The notes below the pieces were generated by a model, which saw nothing but the letters and a program-made list of their open reading frames with translations, was not told where the DNA came from and did no database searches. Below, piece by piece: positions 9,429 to 18,187 of a stretch of 64,000 bases of DNA. This DNA comes from Caballeronia telluris. Its GTDB lineage: Bacteria > Pseudomonadota > Gammaproteobacteria > Burkholderiales > Burkholderiaceae. The stretch lies in assembly GCF_001544495.1 (NCBI RefSeq), contig NZ_FCNZ02000023.1:1-64000 (forward strand). Reading direction: 5' to 3'. The translations under genes and the position numbers were made by a program. How positions within the stretch are numbered: the first letter of the stretch is position 1; each line of letters begins with the position of its first letter.

Positions 9429-9970
9429 GCAAGACATCGATGAACATCATGCGGCAAGGCGAAGCGCAGCGCATTACGCTAACGCTCAACGGCCGCGAAC
9501 GGAGCGGTCATTGCGAGCCGCGCGAACTGCTATCGGACTTCATCCGGCACGAACTCGGGGCGACCGGCACGCACGTCGGCTGCGAGCATGGCGTGTGTGG
9601 CGCGTGCACGGTCCACATCGACGGCGTCGCGGCGCGCTCGTGTCTCATGCTCGCGGTGCAGGTGCACGGAAGGCGTGTCGATACAGTCGAGGGTCTCGCT
9701 CCCGACCAGACGCTCGGCGACTTGCAGCAGGCGTTTCAGCGGCATCATGCGTTGCAGTGCGGCTTCTGCACGGCGGGCATTCTGATGTCGTGCGCGGACT
9801 ATCTGCAACGCGTGCCCGATCCGAGCGAGGAACAGGTGCGCGAGATGCTCTCGGGGCACATCTGCCGATGTACGGGCTATACGCCCATCGTCAAGGCGGT
9901 GCTCGACGTGGCCGCGCGCCGCAATGGTCGCATTGGCAGCGAACAAGGCGAGGAGGTCGAGCATGCTTGA
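9425..9970 (+). CDS. hmfC: Furoyl-CoA dehydrogenase, 2Fe-2S subunit
   Basis: A 181-residue CoxS-type small subunit with two [2Fe-2S] clusters. The plant-ferredoxin cluster uses C53, C58, C61 and C73 (GCEHGVCGAC), and the helical cluster uses C112, C115, C147 and C149 (QCGFC, CRCTGY). The GTG at 9425 is taken as start because GAGGAGG sits just upstream at 9414-9420 and the codon overlaps the hmfB stop. An ATG at 9440 is the alternative. Its end overlaps the start of hmfD at 9963. Confidence 0.94.
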   Translation: MSKTSMNIMRQGEAQRITLTLNGRERSGHCEPRELLSDFIRHELGATGTHVGCEHGVCGACTVHIDGVAARSCLMLAVQVHGRRVDTVEGLAPDQTLGDLQQAFQRHHALQCGFCTAGILMSCADYLQRVPDPSEEQVREMLSGHICRCTGYTPIVKAVLDVAARRNGRIGSEQGEEVEHA

Positions 9971-11534
9971 TCTCGGCCGCACCTTCCTGCAAAGCGTCGA
10001 GCGCAGCCCGCATGCGCTCGCACTCGTCGACGGCGACTTGCAGTTCACCTACGCACAGTGGCATCGCGTCATTCTCGATGTCGCCGATGGCTTACGCGAA
10101 CTGGGTCTCGCGCGTGGCGACCGGCTGCTCGTCGTGCTGCAGAACCGCTGGGAAATGGCGACGCTGCACTGGGCCTGCCAGATGGCGGGCATCGTGATCG
10201 TGCCGCTCAACTGGCGCGCCAAGCCCGACGAACTTGACTATTGCGTGACCGACGCGGGCGTAAAGGCGATCGTCTACGAGCCGGTGTGCGCGGATGCCGT
10301 CGTGCAAAGCAGCGCGGCGCAGAACGTGCCGCGCATCGGACTCGACGATGCCCAGGGCCGCACGACGTCCTTCGACGCGCTGCTTGTCGAACGCACGCAT
10401 GCAGGCGAAACGACCCACGCGAACGCCGACGATCTCTCGCTGATCCTCTACACCTCGGGCACGACCGGCAAGGCGAAGGGCGTGCCGCGCCGTCACCGCC
10501 ACGAACGCGCGGGCGCGCTCGCGCACGTCGCGCAGAACCTGTACCGGCACGGCGAACGCACGCTCGGCGTGATGCCGCTCTATCACACGATGGGCGTGCG
10601 CTCGCTGCTCTCGATGGCGCTCGTCGATGGTCTCTTTGTCTGTGTGCGGCGCTGGAACGCGCGGCTCGCGCTCGACTCCATCGCGAAACACGGGCTCACG
10701 TGCCTCTATCTCGTGCCGACGCTCTACCACGACCTGCTCAGCGAGTCCGCGTTCGCGAATACCGATACCTCGTCGGTGACGAAGCTCGGCTTCGCGGGCG
10801 CGCCGATGAACGACGGTCTGCTCAAGCGCCTCTCGACCGCGTTCGAGCCGGAACTGTTCGTCAATCACTACGGCTCGTCCGAGGTCTACACCTTCAGTGT
10901 CGACCAGGACGCGACGAAAAAGCCGGGTAGCGCGGGACGCGCGGGCATCAACACGCGGCTGCGCGTCGTAAAGCTCGACGCGAAGTCACCCGACGATCTC
11001 GCGGCCATGAACGAGGAAGGGCAGATCATCGCGGACCTGCTCGGCGACGAAGCGTTCGAAGGCTACTGGAACCGACCCGATGCCGACGCGAAGTCGCTGC
11101 GCGAAGGCTGGTACTTCACCGGCGACACCGGCTACTTCGACGAAGACGGCGACCTGTATGTGTCCGGGCGCGTGGACGACATGATCATCAGCGGCGGCGA
11201 GAACATCTCGCCGGTCGATATCGAATCGGTGCTCTCGCTGCATCCGTCGGTCGATGAAGTGGCCGTCGCCGGCGTGAAGGACGAGCGCTGGGGCCAGCGC
11301 GTCGTCGCGTTCATCAAGCGCCGCGATTATGTCGATTCAGCCGCGCTCGACGCATGGTGCCGCGAGTCGGACCTCGTCAATTTCAAGCGGCCGCGCGACT
11401 ACGTGTTCGTCGACGACATTCCGAAGTCGCCGGTCGGCAAGATCCTGCGCCGCAAGCTTTCCGCTGGCGACTATCAACGCGATGACGGTCCGTCCGCATC
11501 CGCTGCACACCACACCGAAACCACGAAGGAGTAA
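9963..11534 (+). CDS. hmfD: Furoyl-CoA synthetase, AMP-forming acid-CoA ligase
   Basis: A 523-residue ANL-superfamily ligase that activates a carboxylic acid as acyl-AMP and then the CoA thioester. The P-loop YTSGTTGKAKG starts near residue 163; YGSSEVYTFS and GWYFTGDTGYFDEDG follow. The hinge region SGRVDDMIISGGENISP and the catalytic lysine in SPVGKILRR complete the fold. It lies between the furoyl-CoA dehydrogenase genes and a crotonase gene, so 2-furoate is the likely acid. Benzoate-type acids are the alternative. Confidence 0.86.
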   Translation: MLDLGRTFLQSVERSPHALALVDGDLQFTYAQWHRVILDVADGLRELGLARGDRLLVVLQNRWEMATLHWACQMAGIVIVPLNWRAKPDELDYCVTDAGVKAIVYEPVCADAVVQSSAAQNVPRIGLDDAQGRTTSFDALLVERTHAGETTHANADDLSLILYTSGTTGKAKGVPRRHRHERAGALAHVAQNLYRHGERTLGVMPLYHTMGVRSLLSMALVDGLFVCVRRWNARLALDSIAKHGLTCLYLVPTLYHDLLSESAFANTDTSSVTKLGFAGAPMNDGLLKRLSTAFEPELFVNHYGSSEVYTFSVDQDATKKPGSAGRAGINTRLRVVKLDAKSPDDLAAMNEEGQIIADLLGDEAFEGYWNRPDADAKSLREGWYFTGDTGYFDEDGDLYVSGRVDDMIISGGENISPVDIESVLSLHPSVDEVAVAGVKDERWGQRVVAFIKRRDYVDSAALDAWCRESDLVNFKRPRDYVFVDDIPKSPVGKILRRKLSAGDYQRDDGPSASAAHHTETTKE

Positions 11535-11540
11535 ATCAAC

Positions 11541-12347
11541 ATGACCGACTTGACCCATCGCGGCCAGGCGCTGCTTCAGGACCTCGACGGCTTCTCGATC
11601 GAGATCGACGCCGCGCGCGAGCGCGCCGACATCATCCTGCATCGCCCGCCGTTCAATGTGATCTCGATGCACGCGCGCGACCAGTTGCGCGCGGCGTTCG
11701 AAGCGCTCGATGAAGACGATCGCGTGCGCGTGATCGTCGTGCGCGCAAAGGGCGAACACTTTTCGAGCGGAGGCGACATCAAGGGCTTTCTCGAAGCATC
11801 GCCGGAGCACGTGTCGAAGCTCGCCTGGAACATCGCCGCGCCCGCGCGCTGCTCGAAACCGGTGATCGCGGCCAATCGCGGCTTCTGCTTCGGCGTGGGC
11901 TTCGAGTTGTCACTTGCATGTGACTTCCGCATCGCGACCGAGACCACATTCTATGCGCTGCCCGAACAGAAGCTCGGGCAGATTCCCGGCTCGGGCGGCT
12001 CGGCGCGGCTGCAGCAGATGGTTGGCATCGGCAGGACCAAGGACATCGTGATGCGCTCGCGCCGCATTCCGGGCAAGCAGGCGTACGAATGGGGCATCGC
12101 GGTCGAGTGCGTGCCGGATGCGGAACTGGAAGCCGCCACCGATGCACTCGTCGACGAGTTGCGCACATTCTCGCCGCTCGCGCAACGCACGGCGAAGAAG
12201 CTGCTCAACGATTCCGAAGATACGCCGCTCTCGATCGCGATCGAACTCGAAGGGCATTGCTACAGCCGGCTGCGCACCTCCGACGATTTCCGCGAAGGCG
12301 TCGAAGCGTTCCATGGCAAGCGCAAGCCAGTGTTTCGCGGTTCTTGA
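11541..12347 (+). CDS. hmfE: Crotonase-fold 2-oxoglutaroyl-CoA hydrolase candidate
   Basis: A 268-residue enoyl-CoA hydratase/isomerase-family protein. It shows the crotonase oxyanion segments SSGGDIKGF and NRGFCFGVGFELSLACDFRIA, then PEQKLGQIPGSGGSARL. It starts 6 bases after hmfD. In the hmf route a protein of this family acts after furoyl-CoA hydroxylation and releases 2-oxoglutarate and CoA. The exact chemistry is taken from the known pathway. On sequence alone it could be a generic hydratase. Confidence 0.82.
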   Translation: MTDLTHRGQALLQDLDGFSIEIDAARERADIILHRPPFNVISMHARDQLRAAFEALDEDDRVRVIVVRAKGEHFSSGGDIKGFLEASPEHVSKLAWNIAAPARCSKPVIAANRGFCFGVGFELSLACDFRIATETTFYALPEQKLGQIPGSGGSARLQQMVGIGRTKDIVMRSRRIPGKQAYEWGIAVECVPDAELEAATDALVDELRTFSPLAQRTAKKLLNDSEDTPLSIAIELEGHCYSRLRTSDDFREGVEAFHGKRKPVFRGS

Positions 12348-12376
12348 GAGCCGGAAAAAGACGAGGAGACAGGCAT

Positions 12377-14113
12377 ATGGAACGTTTCGACTACGTGATC
12401 GTCGGTGGCGGATCGGCGGGATGCGTGCTCGCGCATCGGCTGTCGGCGGTGCCGTCGCTGCGCGTCGCGTTGATCGAGGCGGGCGCGGATACGCCGCCGG
12501 GCGCGGTGCCCGCGCATATCCTCGACAGCTATCCAATGCCCGTCTTTTGCGGCGATACCTACATCTGGCCGGATCTGAAAGCGAAGGCGACCAGGACATC
12601 GGCGCCACGGGTGTATGAGCAGGGCCGTGTGATGGGCGGCGGATCGAGCATCAACGTGCAGTCGGCGAATCGCGGCCTGCCGCGCGATTACGACGAGTGG
12701 GCGGCGAACGGCGCGCCGGGCTGGGGATGGGACGACGTGCTGCCGTATTTCCGCAAGCTCGAGCGTGACGTGAATTTCCCCACTGGCGAGTTGCATGGCA
12801 GCGATGGTCCGGTGCCGATCCGCCGCATCATGCCGGAAGACTGGCCCCCGTTCTGTCACGCGTTCGCCGATGGTCTGCGCGCGAACGGCTTCGCCACCTT
12901 GCAAGACCAGAATGCCGAGTTCGGCGATGGCTTGTTTCCAGGCGCGTTCTCGAATATCGACGACAAGCGCGTGTCTACCGCTGTCGCGTACCTCGACGAA
13001 GCGACGCGTAGACGGCCCAATCTCACCGTGTATTCGAACCTGCGTGTCGAGCGAATCGTGATGGAAGGGATCGCTGCTCAGGGCGTGGTCGCAGTGGCGC
13101 CGAACGGCGAGCGGGTGCATCTGGACGCCGATGAGGTCGTCATCTGTGCGGGCGCGCTCCAGTCGCCCGCGTTGCTGATGCGCGCGGGCATCGGCTCAAA
13201 GCATGAGCTCGACGAGTTCGGCATTGGATGCCTCGTCGATCTGCCCGGCGTCGGGCGCAATTTGCAGGATCATCCGTCGCTCACGTTCTGCCATTTTCTC
13301 GAGCCGCGCTTTCGTATGCCGCTTTCCCGGCGTCGCGCGAGCATGACGGCGGCTCGATTCACGTCGGGCGCCGATGGTGGCGAATCGTCGGACCTGTATC
13401 TGTCCAGCGCGACGCGCGCCGCATGGCATTCGCTGGGCAACCGGCTTGGTCTTTTCTTTCTCTGGTGCAACCGGCCGTATTCGCGCGGCCGTGTGCAACT
13501 CGTTTCATCCGATGCAGCGGTCGCACCGCGCGTCGAGCTCAATCTGCTCGACGACCCGCGCGACCTCGATCGGCTCGCGGTGGGCGTACGGATGCTCGCG
13601 AAGGTCGTCGCGGCATCGGGCCTCGGTCACGATCAGCGGGATTTCTTTCCCGCGGCATTTTCGCCGCGCGTGAAGGCGCTGAGCCGTGTTGGCGAGGGCA
13701 ACGCGCTGCTGACTTCGATGCTCGGCATGCTGCTCGATACACCCGCGCCGATCCGCCGCCTGCTGATCGAACGCTTCTTCACGCGCGGGCTCAGGATGTC
13801 CGCGCTGCTCGCCGATGAACGCGCGCTCGCGGATTTCATCCGCGCGAACGTCTTCGGCGTATGGCATGCGAGCGGCACGTGCCGCATGGGCGACGCGCGC
13901 GAGCGCAGCGCCGTGACCGATACCGAAGGCCGAGTGCACGGAACGCGGGGCTTGCGAGTGGTTGATGCATCGCTGATGCCGCGACTGCCTTCGGCGAATA
14001 CCAATATCCCGACCATCATGATTGCCGAGAAGATCGCCGATGCAATGGTCACTAGACGACGCGCCGGCAGCGCATCGGCATCGGCATCGACGCCGCTCGC
14101 CGCCGCGCACTGA
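12377..14113 (+). CDS. hmfH: GMC-family HMF/furfural oxidoreductase
   Basis: A 578-residue FAD-dependent glucose-methanol-choline oxidoreductase. The dinucleotide motif GGGSAG is at residues 10-15, VYEQGRVMGGGSSINVQ is the FAD signature, and the C-terminal active-site histidine lies in VWHASGTCRMG near residue 496, with a second site in PSANTNIPT. Start ATG 12377 has AGGAGA upstream; the open frame upstream is a shadow of hmfE. HmfH oxidises HMF, its acid and furfuryl alcohol stepwise toward 2,5-furandicarboxylate with O2. Length and internal motifs agree well with known HmfH proteins. Confidence 0.88.
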   Translation: MERFDYVIVGGGSAGCVLAHRLSAVPSLRVALIEAGADTPPGAVPAHILDSYPMPVFCGDTYIWPDLKAKATRTSAPRVYEQGRVMGGGSSINVQSANRGLPRDYDEWAANGAPGWGWDDVLPYFRKLERDVNFPTGELHGSDGPVPIRRIMPEDWPPFCHAFADGLRANGFATLQDQNAEFGDGLFPGAFSNIDDKRVSTAVAYLDEATRRRPNLTVYSNLRVERIVMEGIAAQGVVAVAPNGERVHLDADEVVICAGALQSPALLMRAGIGSKHELDEFGIGCLVDLPGVGRNLQDHPSLTFCHFLEPRFRMPLSRRRASMTAARFTSGADGGESSDLYLSSATRAAWHSLGNRLGLFFLWCNRPYSRGRVQLVSSDAAVAPRVELNLLDDPRDLDRLAVGVRMLAKVVAASGLGHDQRDFFPAAFSPRVKALSRVGEGNALLTSMLGMLLDTPAPIRRLLIERFFTRGLRMSALLADERALADFIRANVFGVWHASGTCRMGDARERSAVTDTEGRVHGTRGLRVVDASLMPRLPSANTNIPTIMIAEKIADAMVTRRRAGSASASASTPLAAAH

Positions 14114-14209
14114 CAAGTTTCTTTAACGGCAATAAGAGCACGCCACAACAACGTGCCTTCAACACGGGGTCAATCGAGAGATGGCTCGGTGACATTCAAG
14201 GAGATGGAA

Positions 14210-15586
14210 ATGTCCGTAGCAGCGCAAAATGGCGCCGCCGCACCCGCTGTCGATCAGCAACAGGTGATGGGCGCAGTGGTAGCTTCGTGCCTCGGCTGGG
14301 CACTGGATTTGTTCGACCTGTTCGTGTTGTTGTATGTTGCGCCAGTGGTGGGGCGTCTTTTCTTCCCCTCCGAACACGCGATGCTTTCTCTCGCCGCGGT
14401 CTACGCGTCCTTCGCCGTGACTTTGCTGATGCGCCCGCTCGGCTCCGCGCTTTTCGGCTCATACGCCGACCGCCGCGGACGTAAAGGCGCGATGATCGTC
14501 GCGGTGGTCGGCGTCGGCCTGTCGACTGCCGCGTTCGGCCTGCTGCCGACCGTCGCTCAAGTCGGTCTGCTCGCACCGATTCTCTTCCTCGTGCTGCGCC
14601 TGATCCAGGGCGTGTTTGTCGGTGGCGTGGTTGCTTCGACGCATACCATCGGCACGGAATCCGTCGCGCCGAAGTATCGCGGCGCGGTGTCGGGGCTGAT
14701 CGGCGGCGGCGGGGCGGGGCTCGGCGCGCTGCTCGCGTCAGTAACGTTCCTCGCGATGTCTGCGCTTTTTCCCGGCGATGCCTTCGACGTATGGGGCTGG
14801 CGCTGCATGTTCTTCACCGGCATCATCAGCTCGGTGCTGGGTCTCTTCGTGTTCAACAGCCTTGAAGAGTCGCCGCTGTGGAAGAAGCTCGCCGCCGAAA
14901 AGGCCGCGAAGGCCGCTGCACAGGTGAAGAGCGCGCCCGTTGAAATCGTGCGCTCGCCACTAAAGACGCTGTTCTCGCGCGACTATCGCAAGATCCTCTT
15001 CGTCAACCTGCTCCTGACGATTGGCGGCGGCAGCGGCTACTACCTGACATCGGGCTACCTGCCGACGTTCCTCAAGGTAGTTAGCCATGCACCCAACGGT
15101 GCGGCCGCGGCGATCCTGATGATCTGCAGCGTAGCGGTAGTGATCGCATCTATCGCGGCAGGGCACCTGAGCACGTTCATCGGCCGCAAGGGCACGTTCG
15201 TGTGGATCGGGCTGCTGCGGCTCGTCGCGCTGCCCGCGCTGTTCTTGCTGCTGCCTACCGCGGACAGCATCATGATGGTCGGCGTCTATGCGGTGCTTCT
15301 TAGCGCGCTCGGCAGTGCCGGCTATGCGCCGATCCTGATCTTCCTGAACGAACGCTTCCCGACCTCGATCCGCGCGACCGGTACAGGTCTCTCCTGGAAC
15401 ATCGGTTTCGCAATCGGCGGGATGATGCCGACGGCCGTGTCGCTCGTGGCGAAGGACGCAAGTCAGTTGCCGATGACGCTGGCGATCTTCGTCGGCGCGA
15501 TCAGCGTGATCTTCCTCGTGGGCGCATTCGTCGTGCCCGAGACGCTCGGCAAGCTCGAAGGCGGTTCCGCGCGCAGTCCTTCCTGA
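14210..15586 (+). CDS. MFS transporter, aromatic-acid/H+ symporter type
   Basis: A major facilitator protein of about 458 residues with 12 predicted membrane segments. The TM2-TM3 loop signature is GSYADRRGRKG, and LNERFPTSIRATGTGLSWN is typical of the metabolite:H+ symporter (AAHS/SHS) branch. AAGGAG at 14198-14203 favours ATG 14210 over the adjacent ATG 14204. It follows hmfH in the same direction and most likely imports furoate or a related furan acid. Direction and substrate are inferred from context. Confidence 0.85.
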   Translation: MSVAAQNGAAAPAVDQQQVMGAVVASCLGWALDLFDLFVLLYVAPVVGRLFFPSEHAMLSLAAVYASFAVTLLMRPLGSALFGSYADRRGRKGAMIVAVVGVGLSTAAFGLLPTVAQVGLLAPILFLVLRLIQGVFVGGVVASTHTIGTESVAPKYRGAVSGLIGGGGAGLGALLASVTFLAMSALFPGDAFDVWGWRCMFFTGIISSVLGLFVFNSLEESPLWKKLAAEKAAKAAAQVKSAPVEIVRSPLKTLFSRDYRKILFVNLLLTIGGGSGYYLTSGYLPTFLKVVSHAPNGAAAAILMICSVAVVIASIAAGHLSTFIGRKGTFVWIGLLRLVALPALFLLLPTADSIMMVGVYAVLLSALGSAGYAPILIFLNERFPTSIRATGTGLSWNIGFAIGGMMPTAVSLVAKDASQLPMTLAIFVGAISVIFLVGAFVVPETLGKLEGGSARSPS

Positions 15587-15648
15587 GTCATTAGGCATGA
15601 CGGCGGACGCCAACGGGCGCTCGCCTTTCACAACAGCCGGAGACATCG

Positions 15649-16350
15649 ATGAAATACGAAGAAGACGTTCGTGCGCGTTCCTACAAGTTTCGCGACGAGT
15701 ATGTCGACGCCACGCCATGGTGGTATCGCGGTGAAATGCACCTCGGCTTCACATTGCTCTTCACCGGCGGCGTAATCGTGTATTGCCTGATGCAGCTTCA
15801 TGCGCCGACGCTCGCCGAATGGCTCGCGGTCATTCCGCTTTTTCTGTTCGGTAATTGGGCGGAATGGGCGGCGCACCGCTACGTGCTACATCGTCCGACG
15901 AAGTATTTCAGCATGATCTACAAGCGTCATTGTGCGGTCCATCACCGCTTCTTCACACATGTGACGCTTGAATACAAGGGCCACCGTCATTGGCGCGCGC
16001 TGCTGTTCCCGCCGTTCGCGCCGGTTGCATTCGTGCTGGCGGCCGTGCCGTTCGCGCTCGTGATCGGGTTTGTATTCTCACGCAACGCTGGCTACATCGC
16101 GTTGTTCACGATGGCGGCGTACTTCCTGATGTACGAGGGCCTGCATACGCTCTCGCACTTCACCGACAGCCCGTTCCTCGACCGCGTCCCGCTCGTCAAC
16201 ACCGTGCGGCGCCTGCACGCCACGCACCACGATCCCGAAGTGATGGCGACACAGAACTTCAACCTCACGTTCCCGATCTGCGACACGCTGTTTGGCACGC
16301 GCAGCGATGCGCCGAATAGTGCGCGCGAACCGTTGGAACGCGGCCGCTAG
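15649..16350 (+). CDS. Fatty acid hydroxylase/sterol desaturase superfamily membrane protein
   Basis: A 233-residue integral membrane protein with the histidine clusters of the di-iron hydroxylase/desaturase family: H76 and H81 (HRYVLH), H94/H98/H99 (HCAVHH), H166/H170 (HTLSH), H190/H193/H194 (HATHH). Four hydrophobic segments flank these clusters. Such enzymes hydroxylate or desaturate lipid-like substrates at the membrane with O2. It is the last plus-strand gene of the hmf block, and its stop overlaps the stop of the convergent LysR gene (16347-16350). Its part in furan metabolism is not obvious. Membrane repair against furan stress or an accessory oxidation are possibilities. Confidence 0.85.
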   Translation: MKYEEDVRARSYKFRDEYVDATPWWYRGEMHLGFTLLFTGGVIVYCLMQLHAPTLAEWLAVIPLFLFGNWAEWAAHRYVLHRPTKYFSMIYKRHCAVHHRFFTHVTLEYKGHRHWRALLFPPFAPVAFVLAAVPFALVIGFVFSRNAGYIALFTMAAYFLMYEGLHTLSHFTDSPFLDRVPLVNTVRRLHATHHDPEVMATQNFNLTFPICDTLFGTRSDAPNSAREPLERGR

Positions 16351-17267
16351 GGCGCCTGTTCCCTCGATACACCTGTCGTCACGCGCTTTATCTCGTCGGT
16401 GATGATTGCGATGAGCGTCTGCGCGGCGGGACCGATCGGCCGCTTCGGATGCGTGACCTGGATGATGTGCCGCACGATCGGCGGCGATGCGATCGTGTGG
16501 GCGCGCAGCACGCCTTCATCCACTTTGCGTTGCACGACCACGCGCGGCAGGATCGTCGCGATATTTCCCTGTTCGACGAACTGCACGATCGAGCTGAGCA
16601 GATCAATTTCGAACTTTGGCTTGATGACGATATCGGCGGCCATCAACGCGGCGTCGAGGGCGCCGCGCAGGCCGTTGCGGCGGGTCGGCAGCACGAGTTC
16701 GACTTTGGGTATGTTCGCGAGATCGATTTCCTGCGGCAGCTCGACGCCGTGCGCGGCGCTCGTTACGAGCACCATTTCCTCGACCAGCAACGGCTCCACA
16801 TCGAGCGCAAGGCGACCGCGTGGCTTGTTGATGATCGCGGCATCGAGCCGGCCTGCCTCGACTGCGTCGATGAGTTGCGCGCTGAAGCCGTCGGCCACGG
16901 AAACCTCGACTTGCGGAAAGAGCGCGTCGAACCTCGCGAGTGACTCCGGCAGCACGCTTTCCGCTTCCGACGCCACCATTCCCAGCGAAACGCGACCCGT
17001 GATGATGACGTCGCGCCGGCTCAACTGCTCGCGCGCGTGGTCGATGTCACGGATGATCGGCGTGTACAGGCGGTACATGAGGCGCGCCGCTTCGGTGGGC
17101 GCCATGCCGTGCGGCCCGCGTTCGAAGAGCGTCTGTCGCAGTTCGGTTTCGAGCTTCGAAATTTGCATGCTGAGCGCGGGCTGCACGATATTGAGGCGCT
17201 TGGCCGCGCGTGTGACGGAGCCATCCTCGAAGAGGGCGATGAAATACTGGATTTGCTTGAGGTCCAT
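16347..17267 (-). CDS. LysR-family regulator, right copy of the pair flanking the hmf cluster
   Basis: A 306-residue LysR protein and a clear paralogue of the one at 2236-3174. The first 36 residues differ at a single position, and the effector domains share ADGFSA, INKPR and LVLPT(K/R)R(H/N)GLRG segments. HTH domain 1-60; effector domain from about residue 90. It converges on the hydroxylase gene with a 4-base stop overlap, which could cause transcriptional interference. A pair of LysR regulators is a known feature of hmf loci; which effector each senses cannot be read from sequence. Confidence 0.93.
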   Translation of the reverse strand: MDLKQIQYFIALFEDGSVTRAAKRLNIVQPALSMQISKLETELRQTLFERGPHGMAPTEAARLMYRLYTPIIRDIDHAREQLSRRDVIITGRVSLGMVASEAESVLPESLARFDALFPQVEVSVADGFSAQLIDAVEAGRLDAAIINKPRGRLALDVEPLLVEEMVLVTSAAHGVELPQEIDLANIPKVELVLPTRRNGLRGALDAALMAADIVIKPKFEIDLLSSIVQFVEQGNIATILPRVVVQRKVDEGVLRAHTIASPPIVRHIIQVTHPKRPIGPAAQTLIAIITDEIKRVTTGVSREQAP

Positions 17268-17389
17268 GAGGCCGATCGAGGTGGGAAGGCCAGAGACTGC
17301 GAGTAGCCACGGGCCGAAGCGTACGGGGGTTCGATGCTGCGATCCAAGATTGCACGGCCCGGTTCTTTACTCACTCCAACCACCGGTAC

Positions 17390-17728
17390 TCACATCAGCC
17401 GGAGCACGATTCTATGAAGAAGGGCTAGCAGATCACGTCGCCTGTCGACGAAGAGGTGAATGTACAGCGTGTCGTCGCGCACCTGATAAACAATCCGGTT
17501 TTTGCCGGATAAGACCTGCCGAAAATTGTCGTCACCGAAGCCCTCGAGTTCGGAGGGCACATGGCCGCTCTCGGGAAACGTGCGAACGTGCGTGATGGCC
17601 TCTTGCAGGTGCGCCGACGTCTGACGCCATGTGTCCCACCCAAACGTGCGGACGATATAGCTTCTCAGTTCATCGATACCGATTCGGGCGGTCGGCAAGA
17701 TGCGGGACTTCAAAAGCGATGCTTGCAT
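17390..17728 (-). CDS. RelE/ParE-family toxin
   Basis: A 112-residue toxin of the RelE/ParE superfamily. The core pattern is LLKSRILPTARIGIDELRSY, then HVRTFPESGHVPSELEGFGDDNFRQVLSGKNRIVYQV and DTLYIHLFVDRRRDL, matching the RelE/ParE fold of two helices and a sheet. It may cleave mRNA at the ribosome (RelE) or poison gyrase (ParE); the sequence does not decide which. Its ATG shares one base with the antitoxin stop (TAATG at 17728), so translation is coupled. Confidence 0.87.
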   Translation of the reverse strand: MQASLLKSRILPTARIGIDELRSYIVRTFGWDTWRQTSAHLQEAITHVRTFPESGHVPSELEGFGDDNFRQVLSGKNRIVYQVRDDTLYIHLFVDRRRDLLALLHRIVLRLM

Positions 17729-18012
17729 TAGCGGAGCTTTTCTTGACGGTCGAGTTCGTCGAGTTCCGCAAAAAATTCGTCGCCATCGACATGGTCGTGT
17801 CGTTCAATCTGTTTTTGACCGATCGCCAGAATTTTCAAAAGAGCAATCGTCTGTTGTGCCGCTTCATAGGTCCGCACGTCCTGAACGACGAGTTTCGCCT
17901 CGCCGTTTTGCGTGATGATGAGCGGTTCGCCGGAGTCAGTCAGGTCTTTAACAATTTGCGCTGCTTCGCTCTTGAGGTAGCTGATTGGCTTCACACGGTC
18001 AGCGATATGCAT
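17728..18012 (-). CDS. Phd/YefM-family antitoxin
   Basis: A 94-residue antitoxin with the Phd/YefM N-terminal DNA-binding fold: VKPISYLKSEAAQIVKDL, then GEPLIITQNGEAKLVVQDV. A long acidic/charged C-terminal segment (IERHDHVDGDEFFAELDELDR) is likely to wrap the toxin. The ATG at 18012 is chosen over the longer frame because GGAGCG precedes it and homology begins there. It is autoregulated in known systems, and a dyad overlaps its promoter just upstream. It sits directly upstream of the toxin with a 1-base overlap. Confidence 0.88.
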   Translation of the reverse strand: MHIADRVKPISYLKSEAAQIVKDLTDSGEPLIITQNGEAKLVVQDVRTYEAAQQTIALLKILAIGQKQIERHDHVDGDEFFAELDELDRQEKLR

Positions 18013-18037
18013 TGGGCGCTCCGTTTGCAGGGGATAA

Positions 18038-18071
18038 GACCAAATGTAGACTATTTTTGGTCCGATAACAA
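18038..18071 (-). promoter_or_regulatory. Promoter and operator of the toxin-antitoxin pair
   Basis: On the minus strand TTGTTA (18071-18066) and TACATT (18048-18043) are separated by 17 bases, a good sigma-70 arrangement 31 bases before the antitoxin start. A perfect 7-bp inverted repeat, GACCAAA at 18038-18044 and TTTGGTC at 18056-18062, spans the spacer and -10 box. This is where an autorepressing antitoxin-toxin complex would bind. Binding is inferred. Confidence 0.5.
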
Positions 18072-18187
18072 CGATGCTTACATTTCTAGGAATCATCCTG
18101 ACGGACGTGATTTGACATAATGCAATGTATCAAAGTTTGACATGTAGTAGCTTTATAGAAATGTCGTTCTAACGAGACAGAAATGTC

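Noticed and set aside
5587..9970. Aerobic CO dehydrogenase (coxLMS)
   Set aside because: The large subunit lacks the copper-binding AYRCSFR loop and the genes sit between UbiD/UbiX and an acid-CoA ligase, which fits furoyl-CoA dehydrogenase.
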